NCBI GenBank assembly: GCA_016342415.1
Contig: JAEIOD010000001.1
Span: 1-64,000, forward strand
Direction: 5' to 3'
DNA: 64,000 nucleotides
DNA from: Clostridiales bacterium
GTDB taxonomy: Bacteria > Bacillota > Clostridia > Peptostreptococcales > Acidaminobacteraceae
In this document: positions 43,816-53,172 of the stretch, piece after piece
Layout: every line of letters begins with the position of its first letter
Position numbering within the stretch: the stretch's first letter is position 1
The notes under the pieces: model-generated
The model's database searches: none
Seen by the model: the letters and a program-made list of their open reading frames with translations, nothing else
What the model was told of the DNA's origin: nothing
Made by a program: the position numbers and the translations under genes

Positions 43816-45330
43816 TTATGGCTGGTTGTCCAGTATTTGTTTTATAAACTCTATAAAAGAACTGTCTTTAGTGAATTTAGTTAAGTTCGCATCAAATTTT
43901 TGACCACCCAAATCATCTAATATCACAATCACGTCATTAATAGATTTATGAGATAACTCATAATAAATGAAATTAGAAACAGATAAAATTCTTGAGGATA
44001 ATGGTATTTCCATGCCTTTTAAACCTTTTGGATAACCACTGCTATCATAATTTTCATGATGGTGAAATACTGTATTTGAAACTGAATATGGCTTCCCTAA
44101 TGCATTTAAAACAGAATATCCTTTTTCAGAATGATTTAGCTCCATTTCATCAAGATCTTCAATGACACTTATTCCAATATCTTGTACACGTGTTGCTTCA
44201 AGTAAATCATCTATCTCCTCAAAGGATAAGCCAATTTTTTCACCTAAATAAGCGACCACTTTTGATACAAATTGCACCTGATTTTTGTTATCTGGCATTT
44301 TATGACTTAGTTTATTGAGTAACTCTCGTTCAATTCGTTCGTTATTATTTGATCGGTTATTCACCTTGCATGTATACATTTTACTTTCTGCCATTGAAAA
44401 AGCAGCTTCATATGGCATATTTTCGGTTACAATAAATAGACCGACTGAAGCATTAAAGTGAATCCCTTTTAAACGAACAAATATTTTTTTTATTCTATCT
44501 TCTATTACATAAATCTCACTTTCATCTATTTTACCTAAAATTACCACAAACTCATCACCAGACACCCTTGAAACAATTCCTTTATTTCCAGCAAGAATCT
44601 TGAGCTCGTTAGAAATTTTGACAATCATCTCATCTCCAATAATGTGACCAAAAGTATCATTGATGAATTTTAGATTGTTCACATCGATCATAAATAAGGC
44701 TATGGGTAATTTTTTCTTCACAATCAGGTTCATATACGTTTCACTCGCTCTGGTACGATTAAAAACTTTAGTAAGTGGATCGTAGATTGAAAGATATTTC
44801 AATTTTATATTGGCTTTTAGAATAAGTACCATCACCACAATAAACATGAATAAAAAAATTAAAATCAAATAAATAATGTTGATCAACATTTCCTCATTAC
44901 TTTCATTTTGTTTCATTAATTTCTTTTCTGTAGACAATTTATCCATCACATCAATAATGGTTGAAAAGAATTTCTCTTCACTTTCTAAAATAATTGAATA
45001 TGAAATAACTTCTACATGACAAATATATCCATCGCTTATCTTATGGATATAATTGAAGTGATTTTTTTTCTGCCCTTTAACCAAAGACATCTCAAATTGT
45101 ATCTTCTCTTTGTCTAATATGTTGATTTCATTGATGTTTTTCTGTAACAGACTATCGATTGTCCATCTATAAAACCAACTGTCAGCATTATTTTCAAATG
45201 CGACATCTCTAGTATCAGGATCCATTAAAATCATCCTTGATCCACGCTTTATTGACATATCATTGTCATCTGCATAAAGCATTCCTGTTGTTAAAGTACA
45301 AAATATAATTATCAGTAGTAATTTTTTCAT
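43816..45330 (-). CDS. Membrane sensor with GGDEF and degenerate HD-GYP domains
   Basis: This 504-residue protein has a signal peptide (MKKLLLIIIFCTLTTGMLYA), an extracellular domain to about residue 145 and a membrane helix (INIIYLILIFLFMFIVVMVL). A GGDEF domain at about 180-335 has the signature SGDEF. An HD-GYP-like domain extends from about 345 to 490. In the latter, the expected HD pair reads VQDIG, so the metal-binding His is Gln, but HHENYDSSGYPKGLKG is well preserved. It may bind rather than hydrolyse c-di-GMP. It is divergent from sigI, sharing an 11-bp inverted repeat. Confidence 0.85.
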   Translation of the reverse strand: MKKLLLIIIFCTLTTGMLYADDNDMSIKRGSRMILMDPDTRDVAFENNADSWFYRWTIDSLLQKNINEINILDKEKIQFEMSLVKGQKKNHFNYIHKISDGYICHVEVISYSIILESEEKFFSTIIDVMDKLSTEKKLMKQNESNEEMLINIIYLILIFLFMFIVVMVLILKANIKLKYLSIYDPLTKVFNRTRASETYMNLIVKKKLPIALFMIDVNNLKFINDTFGHIIGDEMIVKISNELKILAGNKGIVSRVSGDEFVVILGKIDESEIYVIEDRIKKIFVRLKGIHFNASVGLFIVTENMPYEAAFSMAESKMYTCKVNNRSNNNERIERELLNKLSHKMPDNKNQVQFVSKVVAYLGEKIGLSFEEIDDLLEATRVQDIGISVIEDLDEMELNHSEKGYSVLNALGKPYSVSNTVFHHHENYDSSGYPKGLKGMEIPLSSRILSVSNFIYYELSHKSINDVIVILDDLGGQKFDANLTKFTKDSSFIEFIKQILDNQP

Positions 45331-45354
45331 ACATACCTCATTATCATCTGTTGT

Positions 45355-45417
45355 TTATACCCGTTCAAATATTAAAATATGCATATCCTTTTTATATATT
45401 ACAAAAAACGGGTATAA
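45355..45417. promoter_or_regulatory. Shared inverted element AACGGGTATAA between divergent genes
   Basis: AACGGGTATAA at 45407-45417 points toward sigI, and its exact reverse complement at 45355-45365 points toward the GGDEF sensor gene. Each lies 24-55 bases before a start codon and contains a TATAA-type -10-like core. Both genes may respond to one factor, perhaps SigI itself. Confidence 0.5.
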
Positions 45418-45471
45418 TAAAGGTACCTAAAAATAACGATATTTTTGTAAGTTGTTAGGACAGGAGGACAT

Positions 45472-46116
45472 ATGAACAATTCAGTCGACTTAATAGTATA
45501 TAATATAGTCCTAAATCATGATAAGGAAAAAATTAACAAGTTCATAAAAGACTACACCCCATTTATTATAAAAACAGTCTCAACGCTTAAGGGACAGTAT
45601 CTGGATTTGGAAAACGATGAGGAATATAGCGTTGCACTTATGGCCTTTAATGAAGCCATGGAAAAATATAATTATGAAAAAGGGGCTTTTCTCAATTTTG
45701 CTAAAATTGTCATTGAAAGCAGAGTTAAGAGTTATTGGACAAGTATAAAAAAACATCAACATGTAGATATTGATGATGTTCCAATTGTTATTGAAGATAA
45801 CAATGAGGATTTAGTCTATGAAATCAAAGAATTTGAAAAAACACTTCTTTTGTTTGATTTAGACTTTGAAGCACTGATAGCAGCTGCACCTAAACACATT
45901 GACACACGTAAAAGAGCTATTTCCATAGCAAAAAAGACGAGTCAAAATAAAACTTTTATGAATCACATATATGAAAAGAAAAGACTTCCAATCACTTTAA
46001 TGTCCAAAGCATATGATGTCAGCATTAAAATAATAAAAAAAAGTAAGGTTTTTATACTGTCTACCGTTATAATCTTTGACAAAAAACTTAAATTAATTGA
46101 GGAGTGGTTAAAATAA
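45472..46116 (+). CDS. sigI: RNA polymerase sigma-I factor
   Basis: This 214-residue protein matches SigI. The region 2-like segment includes YSVALMAFNEAMEKYNYEKG and FLNFAKIVIESRVKSYW, and the C-terminal SigI-specific domain includes LPITLMSKAYDVSIKIIKKS. The strong AGGAGG lies seven bases before the ATG. The rsgI gene follows on the same strand, the standard sigI-rsgI pairing of Bacilli and Clostridia, where the membrane anti-sigma factor holds SigI until an outside signal is sensed. Confidence 0.9.
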   Translation: MNNSVDLIVYNIVLNHDKEKINKFIKDYTPFIIKTVSTLKGQYLDLENDEEYSVALMAFNEAMEKYNYEKGAFLNFAKIVIESRVKSYWTSIKKHQHVDIDDVPIVIEDNNEDLVYEIKEFEKTLLLFDLDFEALIAAAPKHIDTRKRAISIAKKTSQNKTFMNHIYEKKRLPITLMSKAYDVSIKIIKKSKVFILSTVIIFDKKLKLIEEWLK

Positions 46117-46174
46117 GGCCCTAAAATCGGCCGTCTTCTTGTATATATATACGAAAAGCAAAGGAAGTGACATT

Positions 46175-47866
46175 ATGTATAAAGGACTCGTATTAAAAAT
46201 AAAAAAACATTATGCCGTTGTTCTCACAACAGAGAATGAATATAAAAAAATTGCCGTCAAAGATGGTCTTTATGTTTCGCAAAAAATACTTTTTTTGGAG
46301 GAAGATATAATTCCTGTTGAAATCAAAAAATCAGTTAACACCATGCGAACTAAAGTTATCGCCTTAGCGACCACTGCTGCTATGGTCATGATTATGATTC
46401 TTGGCAGTAACTTGATGCCAGTATCAACCTATGCTTTAATCTCAATAGATATCAATCCGAGTTTAGATATCAGAATTGATAATGAGCAAAATGTAATTGA
46501 AATTATTCCATTAAATGATGATGCTGATGATATTTATAATGATGATATGATAGGCAATCATATATTTAGTGTAATTGATGAAATTATTCAAAATGCAGAG
46601 ACATTTAATTATCTGACTGAAGAGAACAATCATATACTCATCTCTTCAGCAAACTTAAATGATAATAAAGATAAAGAATTATCGGATCTCATTACATCAT
46701 ATTTGGAAAACGATTTGGTCTTGCACACCAATGTACAAATTCTCTATATAGAGAGTGATAAAAAAACTGCAAAAGACTCATTAGATAAAGGTGTTAGTTT
46801 AGGAAGATTAGAGATTGAGAAGATTACCGATAAAGACGTTAAGGATGACAAAGTTACAGAAATAGCAAGTCATAAAGCAGTTAAAGAAAAAGCAACCCAC
46901 GTTAAAATTAAAGATATTGATGATATCAATGAGTTTAATGTATTAATCGAAGAGCTAAATGCAATAGAAAATCCAGGTACTGAAATCACCACCTTCTTGG
47001 ATTCATTTGATGAACTAGAGGATAAAGATTTAAAACAGCTGATTAAAGACGCAGAAAAGATTTTAGATATTGACCATAAATTAGTTGATCAAGTAAAGGA
47101 TCTAGTAGATGATTTGTTGGCACTAGATACTGATGATCAGGAAATATTAGACTTCTTAGATAATATAGATCAACTTATTCTAGAGAATCAAAATAATAAC
47201 CGTGAACTTGCAGCTCTAAAAAACCAAGCCAATAAATTCTTACATGATTATAAGGACAAGAAAAAAGAGTTGCAAAATCTAGTGGTCGCACTAGAGGAAT
47301 ACAGAGATTCAGATCCTTTAGTTGATCAATTCCTAGACAGTTATGAAGATGATGATAAGAATGAAAATGATTTGAGAAATCAAGCAAACGCACATCTTTT
47401 AAGAATACAAAAAGAGGAATTGGAACATCGTAACAAAGGCAAAAATGATATAGTAAAACTTGTTAAATACTTAAACAGACTAGAAGCATACAGAGATGAC
47501 CCTGTAATTGCATCATTTATTGATGTTACAAGAGAAACAATTAAAACTGACATCTCAAACATTGATGACTTCATTCATGATGCTGAAGCCTATCTATATG
47601 ATTTGGAAAACAACTCTAATAAGAATGGTAAAGGTAATCAGAACAACAATTCCTATGGTAATAATTTCGATAGTGAAAAGTCAGATGATGATGATATGGA
47701 TGATTACGACCTGGATGAAGAGAACTCTGATAATTATGATTCTGATGATGATGATGACGATGATGACGATGATGATGATGATGATGATGACGATGACCAC
47801 GGTTTTGGTGAACATGGTTCAGATGATAAAGGTTATGATCATAAGTCTGATAACGATGTTGAATAA
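46175..47866 (+). CDS. rsgI: RsgI family anti-sigma factor with long acidic extracellular tail
   Basis: The ATG at 46175, behind AAAGGAAG, gives about 563 residues. The N-terminal RsgI domain (MYKGLVLKIKKHYAVVLTTE) binds SigI in the cytoplasm. One membrane helix follows (TKVIALATTAAMVMIMILG), then the conserved extracellular part YALISIDINPSLDIRID. The rest is a Lys/Asp-rich helical region and a C-terminal tail with about 19 consecutive Asp, encoded by GAT/GAC repeats at 47740-47800. There is no recognisable carbohydrate-binding module, unlike many Clostridial RsgI proteins. The acidic tail may bind cations. Confidence 0.88.
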   Translation: MYKGLVLKIKKHYAVVLTTENEYKKIAVKDGLYVSQKILFLEEDIIPVEIKKSVNTMRTKVIALATTAAMVMIMILGSNLMPVSTYALISIDINPSLDIRIDNEQNVIEIIPLNDDADDIYNDDMIGNHIFSVIDEIIQNAETFNYLTEENNHILISSANLNDNKDKELSDLITSYLENDLVLHTNVQILYIESDKKTAKDSLDKGVSLGRLEIEKITDKDVKDDKVTEIASHKAVKEKATHVKIKDIDDINEFNVLIEELNAIENPGTEITTFLDSFDELEDKDLKQLIKDAEKILDIDHKLVDQVKDLVDDLLALDTDDQEILDFLDNIDQLILENQNNNRELAALKNQANKFLHDYKDKKKELQNLVVALEEYRDSDPLVDQFLDSYEDDDKNENDLRNQANAHLLRIQKEELEHRNKGKNDIVKLVKYLNRLEAYRDDPVIASFIDVTRETIKTDISNIDDFIHDAEAYLYDLENNSNKNGKGNQNNNSYGNNFDSEKSDDDDMDDYDLDEENSDNYDSDDDDDDDDDDDDDDDDDDHGFGEHGSDDKGYDHKSDNDVE

Positions 47867-47874
47867 AAGTAATA

Positions 47875-47908
47875 AATAAAGAAGGAAGTTTTCACTTCCT
47901 TCTTTATT
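47875..47908. terminator. Bidirectional terminator
   Basis: AATAAAGAAGGAAGT pairs perfectly with ACTTCCTTCTTTATT across TTTC. It lies between the convergent rsgI and hybrid kinase genes. Confidence 0.9.
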
Positions 47909-47939
47909 CATGTACTACCATCTATATTATCCCATAAAG

Positions 47940-50615
47940 TCATTTGGTGTGTATTAACAAATCATTCTTTTTTATTGTATTTATTATTTCCAACGATTCA
48001 TCATAATTACCCTTTAGCATAAAATCCTCTGATGCTTCTATAAGATTATTTATATTATCTAATCTTACTGTAGCAGAGGCCCCCTTAAGTTTATGTAATA
48101 TTTTCTCTATTTGATCGTAATCATTTATCGTTTTTAAAACATCGATTTCATTCAAATCTTTTTTTAGTTGAGAAATGAAAGTTTCTATTAAATCTCTGCA
48201 TATTTGGATTTCAAAACCAATTTTATTTCTTAAATTTTCTGCATAAATACCAATTGTATCAGTTATTTCTTTCTCCATTATTACTTCAACTGAGTCATTA
48301 ATACCTATGAGTTTTTTTAAAATTTTAAAATCTATCGGTTTTGTCATAAAATCATTCATACCCACATCAAAACATTTTTTTCTATCTTCAGGTGTCGTAT
48401 AGGCTGTCATTGCAATGATTTCAATTTCATTGTCTGACTCCCTAATTTTTTTTGTTGCATCAAAACCATCCAATACTGGCATTTGACAGTCCATCAGTAT
48501 TAAATCGTATGTATTTTTATTAAATAAATTTACCGCTTCTAAACCATTTTCTGCCAAATCATAAGGCACACTATATTTCTCGAAAAAGCGCGTCATTAAT
48601 GTTTGATTTACAATATGATCTTCAACAAATAATATATTTTTATAACTTTTTTCGAGTAAAACAACTTTATTATTTACTTCCAAGGACATTGTGAAATGAC
48701 ACTTTGCCCCTTGCAAAACATCTTTTTCAAATTCTATACTACCTGACATGTGATTTAGAATTTCTTTAGTAATTGTCAAACCTAAACCGGTGCCACCATA
48801 TGTTCTATGAATTGAATCATCTGCTTGGGTAAATGGTTCGAACAGCTGGTTGTCAATACCTTTCATGCCGATACCCGTGTCCGAAATTAGTGTATCAACG
48901 ACATATAAATTTTGCCTTAATCTACACTTAAATTCTACAGATATACATCCCATACTGGTAAATTTTAAAGCGTTGTTCAACAAATTATAAAAGACCTGTT
49001 TTACTTTTGTTTGATCGCCAAAAACTTCCACGTCAATGCTATCATAACCTAATATGACAAATTCCAATCCTTTCGCTTCTGATAAAACTTTAAAAGAATC
49101 CAAAACTTCTTTAATCTCAGTTTTGTAATTGAATGGCGATCTTTCAAATTTCATTTTTCCAGCTTCGTATTTTGATACATCAAGAACATCATTAATCAGT
49201 GTTAGTAGAACCTTTGAAGAACTTAAAACAAGTTCGAGCGTCTTATGTTGTTCTATGTCTTTTATATCTAAAGACAACATATGGGTAAATCCAATAATAC
49301 CATTTAGCGGGGTTCGCATTTCATGACTCATAACAGCCAAAAACTTACTTTTAGCCTCATTTGCCTTATGCGCTTCTTCAATACTTTTATTGAGTTCTTT
49401 ATTTGTATTCTCTAATTCTATCGTTCTCAGTTTCACTTTTTTATCCAAGGAATGATTCATCTGACGAATTTCTTCTTCGACTAATTCTCTTTCGATTATT
49501 TCTTCTTTTAATTTTGAATTTGTCTTTTCTAATTGACGCGTTCTATCATTTACAAGTTTCTCAAGATTTTCATTCATAGTAACTATTTCTTCTGTACGGT
49601 CACTGATAATAGAAGCCATATTAAAAAGTTGATTATCCAATGACTTGAATTCTGAAAAGTACAGTTCCTTTTCAGTTAAGTTATAATCTCCAATCGCTAC
49701 CGAATTTGTATGATTACCAATTATTTCTATATCACTTGATGATTGTGTAAAATACTTCAAGATACTGTAAACTAGAACTATAGAAAAAACACTCCAAATT
49801 AAAATGATAATTAAAAACCAGTCTATGATTGATCGGTCTATTGCCTCTTGATCGTAGTTAACAAGTATGTACCATGATAACTCATCATTATACTTAAATA
49901 TAATGGCATCCTCTTCTAATGTATGTTCATCAGCACTATATACCTTTTTCAGTTCATTAAAATTTGACATTCTATAACGACTGGCTACTCTAGTTTCTAT
50001 TGCAGATATGATATAAGTACCCCACTTATCCAGAACTTCAATTTTTACATTTTCACCAAAAAGATTTTGTCTTTGAATGTCTATTGGGATGTTTTTCAAT
50101 TGCAATTCTGCAATCACGACATAATCATTCACTTTTTTTGAAACACCAATCACAGTTTCATTTGTGATGGATGAAATATAAGTTTGTGACCAATTCCAAT
50201 GGTTATTTTCTGCCTCAAAAAAACTCGGTTCGTTTGACAGATTCCAGTGATACGCTTGATGATTTTCTGGATAAATATTGACAACAGAAGCCTCTTCATC
50301 AACAACATAAATATTTGATATGATGGGATTTGCCTTTAAAAAAACTTCGAGCAATTTATCTATAGAGTCAATCTCCAGCATTTTGATAGTTAACTCCAAC
50401 TGTCTAAGTGGTATCAGTACTGAACTTTCAATTTGATTATTTGCCAATTTAAGAATTGATTCATTATGTTTTACTAAATCATCGATTAAAACATCTCTAA
50501 CTAAAATAATCGTAAAAGTACATAGTAATAAGGATGTCACAATAATTACTATACATATCAAAAGTAATCGTTCTTTTAAGCTTCGTTTAGTCTTCAACAG
50601 TTGAAAAGCCTCCAT
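47940..50615 (-). CDS. Hybrid sensor histidine kinase with receiver and Hpt domains
   Basis: This protein of 891 residues from the ATG has two membrane helices (about 18-40 and 268-288) around an extracellular Cache-like domain. A coiled coil (about 340-425) precedes the kinase domain with AVMSHEMRTPLNGIIGFTHM. The ATP-binding G boxes are DTGIGMK and GGTGLGLT. A receiver has DLILMDCQMPVLDG, and a C-terminal Hpt domain has LHKLKGASATVRL (His about 841). It is a complete internal phosphorelay. The gene overlaps the upstream binding lipoprotein gene, whose product may load its sensor domain. A GGAGG inside the first codons suggests a CTG/TTG start slightly downstream as an alternative. Confidence 0.88.
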   Translation of the reverse strand: MEAFQLLKTKRSLKERLLLICIVIIVTSLLLCTFTIILVRDVLIDDLVKHNESILKLANNQIESSVLIPLRQLELTIKMLEIDSIDKLLEVFLKANPIISNIYVVDEEASVVNIYPENHQAYHWNLSNEPSFFEAENNHWNWSQTYISSITNETVIGVSKKVNDYVVIAELQLKNIPIDIQRQNLFGENVKIEVLDKWGTYIISAIETRVASRYRMSNFNELKKVYSADEHTLEEDAIIFKYNDELSWYILVNYDQEAIDRSIIDWFLIIILIWSVFSIVLVYSILKYFTQSSSDIEIIGNHTNSVAIGDYNLTEKELYFSEFKSLDNQLFNMASIISDRTEEIVTMNENLEKLVNDRTRQLEKTNSKLKEEIIERELVEEEIRQMNHSLDKKVKLRTIELENTNKELNKSIEEAHKANEAKSKFLAVMSHEMRTPLNGIIGFTHMLSLDIKDIEQHKTLELVLSSSKVLLTLINDVLDVSKYEAGKMKFERSPFNYKTEIKEVLDSFKVLSEAKGLEFVILGYDSIDVEVFGDQTKVKQVFYNLLNNALKFTSMGCISVEFKCRLRQNLYVVDTLISDTGIGMKGIDNQLFEPFTQADDSIHRTYGGTGLGLTITKEILNHMSGSIEFEKDVLQGAKCHFTMSLEVNNKVVLLEKSYKNILFVEDHIVNQTLMTRFFEKYSVPYDLAENGLEAVNLFNKNTYDLILMDCQMPVLDGFDATKKIRESDNEIEIIAMTAYTTPEDRKKCFDVGMNDFMTKPIDFKILKKLIGINDSVEVIMEKEITDTIGIYAENLRNKIGFEIQICRDLIETFISQLKKDLNEIDVLKTINDYDQIEKILHKLKGASATVRLDNINNLIEASEDFMLKGNYDESLEIINTIKKNDLLIHTK

Positions 50616-51693
50616 TTATGACTTCGTCTATTTGGTATGGGCGATTAACATCCCCATACTTATCTAAAGTAAACTGAAATTGTAAACCCTTATAGTCCTT
50701 TATATCCAATAAAGCGTTTTTTACTTTTTCCCATTCACTCGAATGAGCTTTCCTAATAGCTGAATTTAAAGCCATCATGGTTTCATATGAATACATCGCT
50801 GAAAATGACATTTCTTCACCATATCTATCGTAATACTCAAGAGAAACCCTATTTAAATCAGTGTTTTTATTATCGTATGATATACCACTTACTAGATACG
50901 CATGTTCAATATCCTCACCACCTAATCTTAATATATCATTAGTATGCGCCCACAGTGGACCATACATGGAAACTTCGATTTTCTTTGAACTTAATATCTG
51001 AGCTACCATTGCAAAATCGCTTGCGCAACTGATGACAAAAACACCATCTGGATCTTGATTTTTTATAACTGCACTCATCGTATCCAACATACTTGAATCA
51101 AGTACTGTATATTCTATCAGTTCTAGTATTTGACCGTTGTTCTCTTCTAAAATTTCCTTGAAGTTTTGAAACAACATTTGATTAAATCCAAAATTGGTTT
51201 CATCTGCAATAACTATAAATTTTTTATGATTATTTTTGACTGCGACATCATTTAATATAATTGCCTGTTCCCTAGAAGGAGCGATAAACCTGATAAATTG
51301 ATCATCTTTTTCATTTAAGGTGTCTGTACTAACTGTTGGAGAGAAATATAATATTTCCTTTGCATGAATGGAATCATAAGCTGCTAACATCATACTGCTT
51401 GTAAATGGTCCAATAACGATTTCAATATCCTCATCAACAAACTCTTTCACGACCTCTACCGCTCTATTGACATCATTTAAATCGTCCTTGACAATTATTT
51501 CGATTTCCTTACCGAGCAATCCACCTTGTTCATTTATTTTCGATATGGCTAGTTCGATGCCGCGTCTTCCTGAAACAGACAATTCCGACTTATTACCTGA
51601 CATAGTACCAACAACACCAATTTTGATGGTTTCATTTGATTGGCATGATGTAAGCATAAAAAAAAGTAGGATAAATAGAATTACTTTTCTCAT
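50587..51693 (-). CDS. LivK-like amino-acid/ligand-binding lipoprotein
   Basis: This 368-residue protein has the lipoprotein signal MRKVILFILLFFMLTSC and a type I periplasmic-binding fold (IKIGVVGTMSGNKSELSVSG, IVIGPFTSSMMLAAYDSI). This is the branched-chain amino acid-binding (Peripla_BP_6) family. No ABC permease or ATPase gene is near. It overlaps the following hybrid kinase gene by 29 bases and the preceding DnaJ-like gene by four, so it probably presents a ligand to the kinase rather than to a transporter. That role is inferred from context. Confidence 0.88.
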   Translation of the reverse strand: MRKVILFILLFFMLTSCQSNETIKIGVVGTMSGNKSELSVSGRRGIELAISKINEQGGLLGKEIEIIVKDDLNDVNRAVEVVKEFVDEDIEIVIGPFTSSMMLAAYDSIHAKEILYFSPTVSTDTLNEKDDQFIRFIAPSREQAIILNDVAVKNNHKKFIVIADETNFGFNQMLFQNFKEILEENNGQILELIEYTVLDSSMLDTMSAVIKNQDPDGVFVISCASDFAMVAQILSSKKIEVSMYGPLWAHTNDILRLGGEDIEHAYLVSGISYDNKNTDLNRVSLEYYDRYGEEMSFSAMYSYETMMALNSAIRKAHSSEWEKVKNALLDIKDYKGLQFQFTLDKYGDVNRPYQIDEVINGGFSTVED

Positions 51694-52766
51694 GATGAGC
51701 TCCTTGTTAGAGTTTCTAAGATATTCTTTACACTTTTATAGGACTCATTTATTTCAACACATCTATAAGTTATATCATGTATATATTCGTTAGGTAGTTT
51801 ATTAATTATTTTATTCATAACCACATCTCCATGTTCCAACTTTGATTCTGGCAATAAAACCAAAAAATACTGTTCCGTATATTTACAGAAGGAGTCAATT
51901 TTTCTAGTTTCATTATTGATAAGGATTTCTATAATTTCAGATACGGATTCTTTTTTTATATTTATTTTAATCATAGAAAAAGAATTTTTATAACGTAAGT
52001 ATCTTAATAATTCATATTCGCAATTATTAATGAAATATTTTTTTGAAACCATTTTTGTAAAGTGATTTTCTTCAATTTTGGGTAAGTATTTTTTTAAAAG
52101 TCTTGCACTTTTTTTATTAAGGGCTAAAATTTTCTTGTATTTTCTTATAATAAAACGAACATCAATATCACTTAACAAGATACACCATCTATTATTCTCA
52201 TATAAAACTTCACGTCTGAAATAATCTTCTTCTACTTGATTTAAAAGCATATTGAACTCTTTAACTTTTACCTTATAAGTTACTACTAATTTATTGATTC
52301 CATGATTAAATGACTCTAAAACACAATCATAATCCAACAAATGATGAATTTCAGAAATTAGCTTTTGCCACACCATAAAGTCCTTATAAAACAAATGGTC
52401 TTTATTTCTTACCGATAACATGCTGTAAGCTTTTTCATAATTTTTATCTTGAATAGCTTTTAGATAATGTAAAAGAACTTCTTTCACATGATACATCGTA
52501 ATATCGTATAAAGATGGTTTTAATTCCCCAAAATCAAACGAATCCTGATGTATATAATGTGCCATCCATTCTTTTAAATACGTCTTTTTCTTTTCAGAAT
52601 CAATTAATGTTTCATAACTTTCTTGAATTTTTTGAAACAGGTCAACAGACCCTCCTTTATCAGGGTGATGAGTTTGACATAATTTTCTATATGCGGCTTT
52701 TATAATATCATCACTCGCCAAATAATGTACCTGTAATACTAGATAATAATCAATGAAATGACTCAT
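51690..52766 (-). CDS. DnaJ domain fused to a degenerate GGDEF-like domain
   Basis: This 358-residue protein starts with a J domain (residues about 5-70) including the HPD tripeptide in CQTHHPDKGGSVD, the part that stimulates Hsp70 ATPase. The middle (about 90-215) is helical and may resemble an NTF2-like fold. The C-terminal part (about 245-355) has the strand pattern of a GGDEF domain (SFSMIKINI, then FCKYTEQYFLVLLPESKLEH), but the GGDEF loop reads YTEQYF, so it cannot be catalytic. It overlaps the lipoprotein gene by four bases. The function is unknown. Confidence 0.65.
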   Translation of the reverse strand: MSHFIDYYLVLQVHYLASDDIIKAAYRKLCQTHHPDKGGSVDLFQKIQESYETLIDSEKKKTYLKEWMAHYIHQDSFDFGELKPSLYDITMYHVKEVLLHYLKAIQDKNYEKAYSMLSVRNKDHLFYKDFMVWQKLISEIHHLLDYDCVLESFNHGINKLVVTYKVKVKEFNMLLNQVEEDYFRREVLYENNRWCILLSDIDVRFIIRKYKKILALNKKSARLLKKYLPKIEENHFTKMVSKKYFINNCEYELLRYLRYKNSFSMIKINIKKESVSEIIEILINNETRKIDSFCKYTEQYFLVLLPESKLEHGDVVMNKIINKLPNEYIHDITYRCVEINESYKSVKNILETLTRSSS

Positions 52767-52767
52767 A

Positions 52768-53163
52768 TTAACCTTCTATTAGTTCAAAATTTCTTAAAAC
52801 CTCTATCAATCGATTGATATCAATAGGTTTCGGAGCATAAGCATCAGCGCCTTTTTCAAATGCATCATCCACAACTTCAGTTTCATTTAAAGCGGTCACC
52901 ATAATAATTTTTGCTTCTTTACAGTCCTTGTTCTGTTTTTCTAAATCCCTCAAAGTTTTTAGGACGGTTATGCCATCAGCTTTAGGCATCATAATATCTA
53001 AACATACAAGATCATAAGGTTCTTTCTCTTTTAAGGCTATAATGAATGCATCCACTGCTTCAATACCATTGATAACCAAATCACATACACCATACTCACC
53101 TAGAACTTTCCATAATAACTTTCTACTTACCACATCATCTTCAGCAATTAATATTTTTAGCAT
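52768..53163 (-). CDS. Single-domain response regulator (CheY-like)
   Basis: This 131-residue receiver domain has acidic residues in LIAEDD, the phospho-acceptor Asp at 56 in VCLDIMMPKADG, Thr in MVTALNE and Lys in YAPKPIDINRL. All key residues are present. It has no output domain, so it could act as the CheY of the chemosensory operon or shuttle phosphate between the two hybrid kinases. It lies between the PAS hybrid kinase gene and the DnaJ-like gene, with spacings of two to ten bases. Confidence 0.92.
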   Translation of the reverse strand: MLKILIAEDDVVSRKLLWKVLGEYGVCDLVINGIEAVDAFIIALKEKEPYDLVCLDIMMPKADGITVLKTLRDLEKQNKDCKEAKIIMVTALNETEVVDDAFEKGADAYAPKPIDINRLIEVLRNFELIEG

Positions 53164-53172
53164 TATGTCCTC

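Noticed and set aside
45000-45020. Another HVE-encoding stretch resembling an rlmD tail
   Set aside because: It lies inside the intact sensor gene and reads CHVEVISYS as normal coding sequence, with no stop codon following.
47740-47800. GAT/GAC microsatellite as a separate repeat feature
   Set aside because: It is in frame and encodes the poly-Asp tail of RsgI, so it is described there.
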